Below are positions 22,871 to 33,928 of a stretch of DNA of 64,000 nucleotides, piece by piece. The notes below the pieces were generated by a model that worked only from the letters and a program-made list of their open reading frames with translations, had not been told where the DNA came from and searched no databases. Every line of letters starts with the position of its first letter. The first letter of the stretch is position 1. The translations under genes and the position numbers were made by a program. Origin of the DNA: Posidonia oceanica (taxonomy: Eukaryota; Streptophyta; Magnoliopsida; Alismatales; Posidoniaceae); the NCBI GenBank assembly GCA_037176725.1, contig JAZBRS010000074.1, positions 64,236,001 to 64,300,000 on the forward strand, read 5' to 3'.

Positions 22871-23491
22871 ATTGCGCTACTACTCCCTGTAGTCATCACA
22901 CCAATCTCCACACTCCGCTTTCCTAGACACAGCATACCCAGGAGTCGAACCCCTGGTTCGCACATTATTTAAAGTGATATCTTCAGCAATTGCGGCTTCC
23001 TTACAGCCATCCTGCTTTAGATGACACACGCGGTAGTGCACGGCCTAGGATTGCTTCCTTGGCATTACGCGTCGGCCACCGCATGCACACCAATAGCATC
23101 TTGTTACACTTGCATCGCCTTCGCCTCGGGAGTTCCCAGCGAACGGCACCCCCGCGTTGAAGCTAATTTGGCCCAGCGCACTTTAATCGTACAGCTTTCC
23201 CTTTAGTGCGGTCCGGCGAGCTGCATTGCATTTTCCACCAAACCGCGTGCATGCATCACCCACTTTTCCCCCAGTGGAGTACAGTGCAATGAGCGTTAGT
23301 GTAAGCATCACATTAGCATAAGCATTTGCACTGGCATCTGCATTTGCATTTGCATCGCGACAATGAGTCACGACTTTCGGTGCATCCACCAAGTAAGTGA
23401 CTCACGCCAACAGCAACCTTTGGCTCTCACCGGCGTCAAGTGGGTTGTCTTGTCAACCCTGAGCAGCGGCCTTGGATCCCTCGACCTCGCT
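22871..23491 (+). other. element B 3' UTR
   Basis: Non-coding sequence that parallels element A 4650-5144. It includes a GCATTTGCACTGGCATCTGC run, CGACTTTCGGTGCATCC, and the CCCTGAG..CTCAGGG inverted repeat (23457-23463 with 23490-23496). Confidence 0.6.
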
Positions 23492-23505
23492 CAGGGAGGG
23501 GCATC
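23492..23505 (+). promoter_or_regulatory. polypurine tract of element B
   Basis: CAGGGAGGGGCATC directly precedes the LTR start TGTAGACACC. It is identical to the PPT of element A. Confidence 0.88.
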
Positions 23506-23579
23506 TGTAGACACCCCATTTTGATTCCTGCATTAATGGCTCTTCTCTAGTGGACTCAAACCCCAAACCACAACCATCC

Positions 23580-24345
23580 CAAATCCCAAAACCAAAAAAA
23601 ACAAAACCCAAAACCCAATCTCCAAAACCCTAAACCCTAATGCCATTCCAAAAACGCAAAACCCAAAACCCAATCTCCAAAACCCTAAACCCTAAACCCT
23701 AAACCCACAACCATTTTAAACCCAAAACCTCAAACCCAAATCCCACTCAAACCCAAAACCCTAAACCCCAAAACCTCCAACCCTAAGCCCATTAAGTCAA
23801 CCTTTGGCCCACAACCAAGCCCAATTAAACCCATTAAACTCAAGGCCCACAACCCAACTCCATTAGGCCCACATCAGCCCACATCAGCCCAGTGAACTCA
23901 AAACCCTTTTATTCCCTTAAACCTTTAAATCCAACACAAACCCTCAAACCCACTAAACCCTAATTTCTCATTTATTCTCAAACCCATGCAAACCCTAATC
24001 CCATTTTAAATCCCATTTTCACAACCCGAACCCTAAACCTACAACCATTCACAAACCCTAAACCCTAATCCCATTTTAAATCCCAGTTAAACCCAAAGCC
24101 CAAAATCCTAAACCTATTCCATTCAAACCCTAAACCCATATTCCTTTCAAAACCCATTCAAACCCTAAACCCAAATACCATTCAAAACCCATTCAAACCC
24201 TAAACCATATTCCATTCAAAACCCATCCACTCAAACCCTAAACCCATGCATTCAAACCCCAAACCCAAGTGCCATTCACAACCATTCAAAAACCTTAAAC
24301 CCTAATCCCATTTTCAATCCCCATTTGGAAACCTAAACCCTAAAC
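23580..24345 (+). repeat. degenerate telomere-like CCCTAAA repeats in LTR B2
   Basis: Many AAACCCTAAACCC and ACCCAAAACCC phrases occur, including three consecutive CCCTAAA units at about 23690. They alternate with CATTTTAAATCCCATT-like spacers. It is not a clean telomere array. Related C/A-rich U3 sequence is seen in LTRs A and D and, on the minus strand, in LTR C. Confidence 0.75.
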
Positions 24346-24397
24346 CCATTGCCTCCACCTCACCCTCATCCATTGGCCTTCCTCATCTCCCCACCGG

Positions 24398-24405
24398 TAT
24401 ATAAT
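24398..24405 (+). promoter_or_regulatory. TATA box of LTR B2
   Basis: TATATAAT lies in CCGGTATATAATAGTAG, just upstream of GA-rich then GC-richer leader sequence. The position between a C/A-rich U3 and the leader fits an LTR promoter. Confidence 0.6.
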
Positions 24406-24593
24406 AGTAGCAGCCACCCTAGGAGACAGGGAGAGGAATAACCAAAGACAGAAAGAAACGAAAACCTAGGAGAGAGAAAGAGAAAGAGAACTTCTTCTCT
24501 TGGTCGAACCCGACTGCATCCTTCTTCCATCTGGGGTCTCCTCTCCCTTGCCTTCCACCATCGTTCTCCATGTTTAGGAACCACCCACGAACC

Positions 24594-26771
24594 TGTCGCG
24601 CCCCGGCGTGACCAAATAGAATCAACTACCCAAATGATATTTAAAAGAATAAACAATTAATTACATTTAAGGACAAATTTAAAATTTTTACAAAATTATT
24701 AAAATACTCCCAAGATCCCCAGTGTGCGGCTACGTGGCTCCCCTAAACAAGCATCAGGCAGGACTGTACCACGACCCTGCACCTGAAAACCAAACGCAAA
24801 ACACGCGTGAGTGACATCTAAGTCACCCAGTACGTGCCACCCAAAACCACGGCAAACGGCAGTAGAAACAATTACTAAAGCAATAAACATCATAAATTTA
24901 CAGCAGTCTATGCTATTTAAAAGCATACCATTCATTAATATCAAATCACATGCTTTTATAAAGCTATCCCCATTTTCTAAAACATGCAATCTCAAATACA
25001 TCACAATTCATCTCAAATCCACACTCACACACACATCGATTCCAAATATCATCGAACACCCTGGCCATAGGTGAACGACACTAGCCACAAGCAGTTGCAG
25101 ATGACACACGCATCTCTTGGCTGCAATGCCGCGGAAGACTACCCCGTGTGGGAGAACAATCCGCCCTGGGAACTCAGCCCTCAATTTATAGCATGATCAT
25201 TTTCATGATCAACCTCATAACAACACGGGGTTACACACTCAGGCGTCCCTTTGGTGCCCGAGCGTCTGGGGACTCCAACTCCAACCCCAGCCAGCACCGG
25301 CACAGAGGGTAGACCGTCTGTTTCAACGGAGCCTACTGTACCACTAACCTCACCCTAGGCTACCTGACTCTTGGACCAAAGGGCATGTGTTCAAACACCC
25401 CTAATCGCCGGTCAGAAGCTTCGGTCTCTTGGTCCTCAAAACCACGGAAACCATTTTCCAAACTCTTTTCGCAAATATACATTTCTTTTCTAAAATCATT
25501 TAGAAATCCTTTCAAAATCATTCCTCATAATCCACAAAACCATGCCAAAACACAATAAAACCAAATACCTCGAAAACCCAAATCTCTCTCTCTTTAGAAA
25601 CCATTTTACCCCAAAAACGGCACACCGAAAAGTCAACACCGGTCGATCAAAAATCCCTGATTCGGGAGAACCAAATCAACCGACAGACCATTCTGGGCAC
25701 CGAGTCCGAGTTCAGACCAAAAACGGCACACCGAAAATGCCACTGGTAAACCGAAAATCCCTGATTCGGTGGAACCAAACCCACTGGTCGATCAAATCCA
25801 CACAGAAATCGGCAGACCGATCGATTTCGGCACACCGAAATCAGAATCTGGCCTAAACTGACAGCAAAACGGGACACCAAAAATGGCGAGTCGTACCGAT
25901 TTCTACCGAAAACGGCATACCGATCCAAAAAGTCGTACCGATCTCGGCGATCACAGAAAACCAAAACGAAACCCAAAACAAATCGCCCAAGATGGGAACC
26001 TCAACCGATCTCACCACAAAAACCCATAAATCACGAGTAAATACTAGAATCAAAGCATCACGAGTGCTCTACACATGAGCACAAAAATCAAATCAATCCA
26101 TGCATCATACATCAAGATATAAATTTGCAAAGCTCAAGAGATCAAATAAAACCTATTTCCATTCAAACCACAACCAATCCAAAAACCATTCAAAATCAAA
26201 CGAAATCCTACAATATTCATGGCATAGTTAGATCACATGCATTCTAAGTATTCTAGGCAAGAATTGGAAAGAAAACCTAGGGAGAGACGTGTACCAACCA
26301 CCGGCGAACACTCCGCCCCCAAACCTCGGTCGGCCGCCGAACACAGCCTCCTCCGGCCGACAAACACCACCCCTCCTCACACCGGCTCGCCTCCGCGCTC
26401 CTCAAGCACTGGCCGCACTCCCTCGATCTCCTCCAGCCACCAGCGATCACTTAGGCTGCAATCGGCTGTCAGGTGGAGAAAACGGAAGGAAGGAAGAGGG
26501 AAGAGGGAAGAAGGAAATGGGCACGTGTGGTGGGAAAAATGGGCAAATTGCACTCTAACCCATTTTCCACCACAAACCACACACACGCCCCTAATCATCC
26601 TTCAACAAAGCCCTCACTTCCTCACGACCACACCAAACAACACCGAGGAGCCAGAAACCAAACCCCCAATGACACACAACCCCAACACACCACAAACAAC
26701 AGCAACAACAACAGGGAAAGATTTTCCAAAATAAATAACTCAATTATATTATGGAAAATCAGGATATTACA
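24594..26771 (-). mobile_element. solo LTR (2.18 kb) nested in LTR B2
   Basis: On the minus strand it reads TGTAATATCCTGATTTTCC .. GGGGCGCGACA, a TG..CA unit. It is flanked by CGAACC on both sides (24588-24593 and 26772-26777), and removing it makes the surrounding leader sequence continuous. There is no PBS, PPT or coding region, so it is most simply a solo LTR left by LTR-LTR recombination, probably Gypsy. Internal repeated CCGAAAACGGCACACCGA-type phrases lie at 25610-25930. Confidence 0.65.
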
Positions 26772-27486
26772 CGAACCCACCTGCAAGAGCCTTCATCGGT
26801 GAGAGGAGAGGATAACGGAGGAGAGAGAAAAGGATAATCCTTCTCTAAACCAGACTGCACTGCACGTTCTCCTGCCCGCTCCTCTCCCTTGCTACCACGG
26901 CCATTCCACCATCGCTCTCCACCTCCAGGAGCCCTCCACGAGTCCACCTGCAAGCCCAGACCTCTATGAGAGCAACAGAGAGAAGAAAGAGAGAGAAAAT
27001 ATCATCAGTTGCACCCATCACTGCCGTCTGAGTGCAGAGGGGAGGAGAGGACTGTCCTCCGCCTCTCGGACCTCCTCCGTACTTCCACCGACCGAGCCCA
27101 ATGCCTCAGGCCTCCCGTCGCTGCGCCCAGCACCGCCGCAAAGCTGGTTTCCTCCGCCACGACCCATCGACGTCGTCAGAGCCCTCCAGGCGTCGTCGCG
27201 GCTGGGCGGACCTCCCCTCACCTCTGGGATGTTCCACTCTAGCTTCCAAATCCTCCCCTTGGGCTCAAAGCCCTCGCCCGACCTCTGGTTTTGCTTCCTT
27301 TTCCGGCTCCGGCGAGATTTGGTGCAGTTCTGGCGAGCCGCCAGCGCCCCCACCGTGCCGGAATCGCCCCCCTCTTCGCCGCCACACCTCCGCCAGGCCA
27401 TCCCCTCGCCTCCCCTGCCGCTGTCAAGGCCCAGGCACGCCTCCAACTTGCCAGCAACCACCCTCGCCGGCAGTCCTTCGCACCAG

Positions 27487-27495
27487 GTAAGTGTT
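27487..27495 (+). promoter_or_regulatory. candidate splice donor in the LTR B2 leader
   Basis: CACCAG/GTAAGTGTT sits exactly where GC-rich leader sequence changes to T-rich intron-like sequence. LTR D has CTCAG/GTAATGG at an equivalent place (about 38150), and LTR A has CCG/GTGAGT near 7988. Splicing is inferred and not shown. Confidence 0.4.
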
Positions 27496-27539
27496 ACTGT
27501 TCCTTTATTTTTTTTGCTTTCGTTTTCATTTTATTTAAA

Positions 27540-28830
27540 TGAGTTAACTTAGTTTAGGTTAGGTTGCATTAAAATAAAACCCAGTAAGTTACTTTTATTG
27601 CATGTAGGTCCTAGTCTGTTTTAAATTTCATTTAATTCATTGTTAAAACTTTATTGCATTAGCTTTTAATCTGTTAGTTTATTTTTATTACAAGTTAGTC
27701 TAGTTACATTTTAGATTTCATTTAATTTCATTTTGTAACCTTATTGCATTACGTTTTAATCTGCAACTTTACTTTTATTACAAGTTAGTCCAGTTACATG
27801 TTAGATTTCATTTAATTTCTTTTTGAAACATTATTGCATTACGTTTTAATCTACAACTTTACTTTTATTACAAGTTAGTCCAGTTACATGTTAGATTTCA
27901 TTTAATTTCTTTTTAAAACCTTATTACATTAACATTTAGTCTGTTATTTTAGTTTTATTACAAGTAGGTCCAGCTGTTGTGTTCATTACATTTTATTTCT
28001 TTACAGTTAGCTCTGGCATTTTATTTTTATTGCATCCAGGTCCTTTTTTTTTTGTATTGCACTTCATTTAAATGGCATTTTAAACTTTACTACATTAACA
28101 TTTAATCCAGCATTTTAGATTTGTTACACTTTAGTCCTGTTTTGCATTGCATCTCATTTAATTTCATTTCAGAGCTTTATTACCCTAGCATTTAATCTGG
28201 CATTTTAGTTTTATTACATTTAAGTCCTCATGCATTGCATTTTCATTTAAATGAGCATTAAACCATATTGCATTGCCATTAAGCCCAACAGTTTTGCATA
28301 TTTACACATAGGTCCTTTTTCATGCATTTAATCATTTAATTAAGCATTTAAATCACACTACATTGCTATTTCTGTAGTTTTGCATTATTTGCATTTAAGC
28401 CCTTACATTTAGGCACATTGCACCTTAATCCAAACACATTTAGGACTTTACATATTTGCATTACATGCATCATTTCTAGCATTACATTTAAGCCCCTACA
28501 TTTAGGCACATTACACCTGAGTCCAAACACATCTAGGACCTTATTGCATTGCATGCATCTACACATGTGGCATTTTGCATTTAGGCCCCTGTATTTATTT
28601 TAATTTGCACTTAGGCCCCTACATTCATTCTAATTGCATTTTTAGCCCTTGCATTCACTCTAATTGCATATTAGCCTTCGCATTTTCTATAATTGCACTT
28701 AGGCCCCTGCATTTATTTTAAATTGCACTTAGGTCCCTATCTTTTGCATTCTTGCATGCATTGCATCCGTACATCATTGTATATTGCACCCTTGCATTCC
28801 TTTGATTACTTTTAGCCTCATTGCATGTAG
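27540..28830 (+). repeat. ~90-bp AT-rich tandem repeats in LTR B2
   Basis: The clearest copies lie at 27660-27960, with TTATTACAAGTTAGTCCAGT, ACATGTTAGATTTCATTTAA, and CTTATTGCATTACGTTTTAA. They decay into GCATTTAGGCCCCTACATT-like phrases toward 28800. Confidence 0.7.
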
Positions 28831-30159
28831 GACACTCTGCATTGCACACACATAGGGGTAAATTGCACTTAGACCCCCATTTAGACTATTTTTCTGACCC
28901 TTCAGCCATCCGATTTGAAACCTGAATAATTTTTGATCGGACCGTCGGATCTTCATGATCCAACCATCTAGGTCTTCCCGGTTGAATGATCTTTCATTCT
29001 AACCAAGGTTATTTCAGATCAGGCCTCAGATCTTCAAGATAAGCCCACCTGAATCATTGCATATCATTTATGGCATACATACTTGCACTGCATACATTGT
29101 TCCGCATCCTATTTCCTCATGCATTTAGATTAGGTTTTCCGTCTTCGTCTTCTTTCCCCTTTGCCGGTTTTCACACTTGCATTGCATGGTTTTGTTCAAA
29201 TGGCTTTCTGATCTTGTTTTCTTTCTCCTTTGCCGGTTTTCACACTTGCATTGCGCAGTTTTACTTGACGTTTTGTTTCGCACTCACCTCGTGTGCTTTC
29301 TCACTTCTGTTTTGTTCCCCTTTGCATGTCGTACACTTGCATTGCGTGGTTTTATCGGTGTTTTGTTTTATCGCCTGCATTTGCATTAACGCAGTGATGT
29401 TTAATGCCAGTAGTTCTTACGAATCAAGGCCCGCCCTATTCGAAATGCTGACAACGTAGCTGAGCACATAGATTGCACGTTTATTTTCTTTCCGCGCATC
29501 ACAACACTTAGAGCATACACTCGGGCATGTTTATTTCAGCATACATGGCATTTAGGCATTCATCTGAGCATCCATAGCATAGGCATAGCATCCCTCGTCC
29601 CTAGGACGTGCAGTTAGGCAATCGTTGCCGATATCCTGTAAATGCGAGTGAGAATAGCCAAGAAAGACCGATTCCGGGCGTGTCGAGGGTGCCTAACACC
29701 TTCCCCGCACGTAACAGGAGTCCTTACCCTTTCTCTGGACCTGCAATGACCGTTTTACCCTTGTCCTTGGCACGAGTCATACATTTTGTATAGTTTTGCA
29801 TTCGTTTGTAGTTTTTTCCTATTTTCCCTGGTTTTCCTTGTCTCCTGATTGAATAGACTAGGTGGCGACTCCCTTTTGTCTTATCTCTTTTATCTTTGCA
29901 TTTTCCCAGTGTTTTCGAGTCGAGTTTCTCCCCAGATTCACTGCTGACAGCGGCTTCTTCCCCCCTCTCACAGCACGATCGCATCACAAGCTTTGGCAGC
30001 ATGGGAGGCCCGCCGTGGGCTCCCGAGAAATGGTCACAGGAAAGTGGCGACTCCATATCTGCTTTATCTTTGTTTTCTCTCTTAGCGACGGCACTCATAG
30101 TGATCTCTCTCTTTCGGACCCCTCGCCGGTCCGGACTCTCCGAGACGGGGATAGCTACA

Positions 30160-30431
30160 CATGGCATGTGTATAAGTGATGTGACATGGCAAAAGGCCGG
30201 GATTAATGCAATAATCAATGCAAGCATGGCAGTTAATGCTAAGATAAGTAGAATATGTGAATTAAAGCAGTGATTAAGCAAATAAGGCAACTGACTGCCG
30301 AGATAAGGAAAGAATAAAGATTGATGCGATGAACAAGCAAACAAGGTAACCAATGCCAGCTTAGCAGAGAAACAAGCCACACAAAAGTGGAAACGAAAGC
30401 CGGAATCTAGTAGCCCCAGCGGAGTCGCCAC
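30160..30431 (-). mobile_element. start of the internal region and PBS of Tat-like element C
   Basis: On the minus strand the PBS TGGCGACTCCGCTGGGG (30414-30430) follows the LTR end with one spacer base. It is followed by ~250 bp resembling the leader of element B (GATTCCGGCTTTCG..). The internal region is cut at 30160, where LTR B2 ends, so element C has no visible coding part. Confidence 0.75.
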
Positions 30432-31109
30432 TGTAGCAACCCTGAAAATCGACGCGTCCATGCACGATGCCAAAGCTCGCGTGCACCGACCGATAGTAGG
30501 TCACTATTAGCGGGTGGATCCAAGGAGGGATATTCGTCTCGAAAACACCGAAAAAACAGAGACGAATGCAAAAGGAAAACAAAAGAAAAGACAAAGAGTC
30601 ACCACCTAATTTATTAAAACGGAAAACTAGGAAAACCGTAAAAGAAACATACAAAGAAAACTTATGCATTTCAAAAGCATGCAAAATCCAATCCACATGT
30701 GTGACACAGAGTCAATGTGCTCCAGAGAAAGGGTAAGGACTCCCGTTACGTGCAGGGAAGGTGTTCGGCACCCCCGAAACACCCAAGGAATCGGTCTTTC
30801 TAAACTGATCTGCTATTGTGTGGCAAATGTTGACAAATAAATGCCGGTTTATGTTCGCCCTAAGGCAGTATGCAATATGCAATTATAAACCATGCAAAGC
30901 TTAGCAAACCTTGTTTAAAAGCGATTAGTTAAAGTTCAAAATAATGCGAGGAGGTGAAATCTGGTCGGGAAAACACGACTAAAGCGTGAAATCTGAAAAC
31001 CACTATTAGACTATGTGCTAGGGTCCCAAAACATGCCCTAGGAGCGATCAAACACAAAAAACGAGGTTCGAGTCGAAAGCGGCACAAGGAAATTGACTGT
31101 AGCAAACTT

Positions 31110-32075
31110 AAAGTGTTGGACGTTGGCAAGGGCAACGTCCAACATAAGACGCTAGGAAACCCAGCGTCCTACACAGAAGACAGGGAACCTGCAGAGCATG
31201 CATGTACAACTGATAAAACATGATATAATACCAAGTAAAAACCATAAACAGCGTAGAGCAAGCCAAACAATCAGAGCAATAATAATCGAAGCATGAAAAA
31301 ACCAAGAGCGGACACAAAATCTGGAAGTCATAGACCCAGAGTGTTGAATGCTGGGAACAACCGCGTCCAACATAGGACGCAGGTGACCACAGCGTCCAAC
31401 ACGGATAGATGGCTGCATAACAATTGAAAGTAAAACTGGGCTCATGGATCATAAAAAAGGAGTCTACTGCTCAATGAAAGCAGATGGGAACTTGGCATAC
31501 ACTCAAAAATCAAATCGACAACCCATAAGGAAAGAAAATCAGATGCATATAATGACAACAAAGCTAAGATGTAAAACGTTGCAGTTACCAGCGTCTTATG
31601 TTGGACACTGGCAAGGACAGCGTCTAACACCTCAAAGACAGACAAATAAGAAAACTAGCATGCAACGTAAATGAAGCCATATGCAAACCTGCAAACAACT
31701 GAAAGAGGACTTAGATACTAGCATGTATGCATGGATCAAACAAGCATTCAAGCAACATGGCTTTAAGCAGTTATTAAAGTAAAGCAAGCATACAGGAGCG
31801 TAAGAGACGCTAAGGAGGCCAGCGTATAACGTTAAACGCTACCTCACCCAGCGTCCAACACAGAGGCAAGCTACCTTGAAAATACAGAAGGAAAACCACA
31901 CCGAAAATATCATTATTTAAAACATGGCATCTAGAAGCATGAAGGAAAGCATACATGACTTTAAACCATATAGCAAGTTCAATAAACCACATTAGCAAAA
32001 GAGAAAAAAGCAAAGGAAAAGGAAGCAGGGGCGTTGGACGCTGCCATAGGGCACGTCCAATGTTAGACGTACCAG
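31110..32075. repeat. ~215-245 bp spaced palindromic GCGTCCAAC/GTTGGACGC modules in LTR C
   Basis: Five modules lie near 31114, 31343, 31590, 31805 and 32030. The first has perfect 12-bp arms TGTTGGACGTTG (31114-31125) and CAACGTCCAACA (31133-31144). It is followed by GACGCT..AGCGTC. The intervening sequence is diverged AT-rich DNA, so the palindromes are the best-kept part. Confidence 0.75.
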
Positions 32076-33104
32076 ATCATGTGTCTAACAAGTCGGGAAA
32101 CTTCCTGGCCAGAAACAGCATTCAAATTGATTGAAAATGGAAAACTAATGAGTTAAGAAGCAAGAGCAAGTGAAGACGAATCTAAACATGTGCTTGGTGT
32201 CAAAAACGGGTGAGTGGATTGCTCCACCCACTTCCTCCCTCTCGCCATCGGTTTCTATGTCTTCTCCGACCATCTGTGAGGCCGGCGAACCATGACAACC
32301 AGCTGTGAAGCTTCGTGAGGGCGAGGGAAGAGTTCCCAGACCTTAAGCAAGCCATGGGGTCTGTGAGGGAGGCAGCCACACACTCACAGGCCGGCGGCCT
32401 CATGCGGGCGGCAAACCCATCGCCGGACTCTGGCGAGCAAGGTGGTGGGGCTATGTGCGTGGTGGAAAGTGCGTGAAAATGATACCACTAAGCTACTGCA
32501 AGCACACCTAAGCTAAGGGTAGAAAAAAAAACTACCTGTTGCAGCCCGGATTGGTGTCTCGCTATTGGCTGGCAAAGATGGACGGCGACGGACGGCGAGC
32601 TCCGGAGGGTGGCCTGAGCTTGGGAGAGGGTTCGGGAGGCTTGCTCACAGGTAGGGAAGCACTCTGGGAATCGCTCTAACCTCGGAGGGATTCTGAATTT
32701 TCAACCAATGGGTGTGGTGGTGTGAAAATGTGTGTTGGGTTCTCTTTTGTTCGCCGGACTTGTAGAGGTGGCAGGCGAGGTGCAGAGAGAGTTGTAGCGG
32801 CGAGGTGCAGAGAGAGTTGGAGCTGGGGGTGTGGGCATGTCAGAGATGGCAGAGGAGTAAGTGGCGTCAGGTCTGCAGGTGGCAGGAGCGGCGAGGCAGT
32901 GGAGAAGGCTGTGAGAGGCAAGTTGGCTGGCGAAGGTGGGAGGTGGCATGCCGGAGAAGATGGGTAGTAACTGGGGTTTGTTTTTAGTGCTTGGAGGGAG
33001 TGGGTAGTAAGTGGGGAGTGGACATGAGGTCATGGGGTGGCAGGGCATGGCGGAGGGTAGCTCTGGGCACGGTAGAGGGCGGCCAAAGGGCGCTGGCCTC
33101 CCCA

Positions 33105-33200
33105 ACATGTTGGACGCTTGCTGGTGCAACGTCTAACGTTAGACGTCAGCGCAGACACTGTCCAACGTTGGACGCTGGGTTAGCCAGCGTCCAACGTCTC
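33105..33200. repeat. cluster of perfect palindromes in LTR C
   Basis: The 18-bp palindrome ACGTCTAACGTTAGACGT (33129-33146) is followed by the 14-bp palindrome GTCCAACGTTGGAC (33160-33173). A 12-bp stem follows, GTTGGACGCTGG with CCAGCGTCCAAC (33167-33178 with 33184-33195; loop GTTAG). Confidence 0.9.
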
Positions 33201-33928
33201 AGAGGTGTATCAAGGCTATTTGGGAATTATGGCTTAGGTTAAGGCTTGTTTAGGACCAAGATAGGGATTGGGACTGGTTTAAGTGGTTTTAGGAGGTTTT
33301 GGGTGGGTTTTAAAGAGATCAAGGTCTAGGTCAAGGTTTAGGTTGGATTTGAGTAGGGTTTGGAAATTGTTTGTCAGGTTTGTCATGCCGCGAACTTGAG
33401 CAAGCCTCAAGGTCGCAGGAGGTCTTGGTGGCAAGGCAAGGTGGTAGGAGATCGTGGGATCGTGTGGGCATGGTCGCGGGAGGACGTGGTGGTGTTAGGG
33501 TGACGTGGGTGGAGTGGCCGGAAGCGTCCAAATGTGCGACACGGGAGAGTTCGATTGGGTGGCGCAGCTACTCTATTTCTCACAGTGAGTCGCCACTCGA
33601 AGCGGCGACAAACCTAGTCACCACTAAAAGCAGCGACAGCGTTAGTTGCCACTAAGACAGGTGACTGAGCATGAGATCCAGTGGATTGGGCCTGTTGGGC
33701 TTAGGAGTTGGATTTTTGGGTTAAATGGTTTTGAGGCTTAGGTAGGTTTGATGGTTTAGGTCTAGGTTTAGGGTTTGGATTAGGGTTTGGGATTAGAGTT
33801 GGATTGGGGTTTGGTTTGGGTGAGAAGGTGGTTTGAGTGTGGTTTAAGTTTGGGATTGCCAAGCGTCGATCCGAGCGAGCTTCCAGAGAAATCTACCAAC
33901 ATCCAATTGCCAAAACGGGGTGTCAATA

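Larger units (their letters stand above)
13865..30159 (+). mobile_element. Tat/Ogre-like non-autonomous LTR retrotransposon B
   Basis: The element runs from LTR start TGTAGACACC (13865) to LTR end GATAGCTACA (30159). Both LTRs begin with nearly identical sequence (TGTAGACACCCCATTTTGA) and share the last ~1.07 kb, but the 5' LTR lacks about 5 kb of the middle. In order it holds PBS, leader, decayed gag, AT-rich spacer, unknown region, tandem arrays, 3' UTR, PPT and 3' LTR. No protease, RT, RNase H or integrase motif was found. Flanking 5-mers are ATGGG (left) and CATGG (right), so a clean target duplication is not visible. Confidence 0.7.
23506..30159 (+). mobile_element. 3' LTR of element B (6.65 kb including a nested solo LTR)
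   Basis: It starts TGTAGACACCCC after the PPT and ends GATAGCTACA. Its parts in order are: a CCCTAAACCC-rich U3 (23580-24340), a TATA box (24398-24405), a leader interrupted by a nested solo LTR (24594-26771), a GC-rich leader ending at a donor-like CACCAG/GTAAGT (27487), AT-rich ~90-bp repeats (27540-28800), and the conserved terminal block (about 29662-29740). Without the nested insertion its length is about 4.47 kb, close to LTR D. Confidence 0.75.
30432..33928 (-). mobile_element. 5' LTR of Tat-like element C (3.5 kb)
   Basis: On the minus strand the LTR runs from 33928 (TATTGACACCCCGTTTTGG, matching TGTTGACACCCC with one base changed) to ..GGTTGCTACA at 30432, next to the PBS. The conserved terminal block lies at about 30722-30803. 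Compared with LTRs A, B2 and D, the AT-rich repeats are replaced by palindromic GCGTCCAAC modules (31110-32070, 33105-33200). Hairpins of GTCGCC..GGCGAC type lie at 33585-33660. Open frames show no domain. Confidence 0.75.

Noticed and set aside
22554..22926. His/Ile/Cys-rich ORFs that look like metal-binding repeats
   Set aside because: They are translations of the CATTGCATACAT simple repeat.
15075..23505. Search for pol (RT, RNase H, integrase) in element B
   Set aside because: No YxDD-like, HHCC or DDE pattern of Gypsy pol was found in any frame, so none is annotated.
23580..24345. Genuine interstitial telomere array
   Set aside because: At most three consecutive perfect CCCTAAA units occur. 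The rest is degenerate and lies within an LTR.
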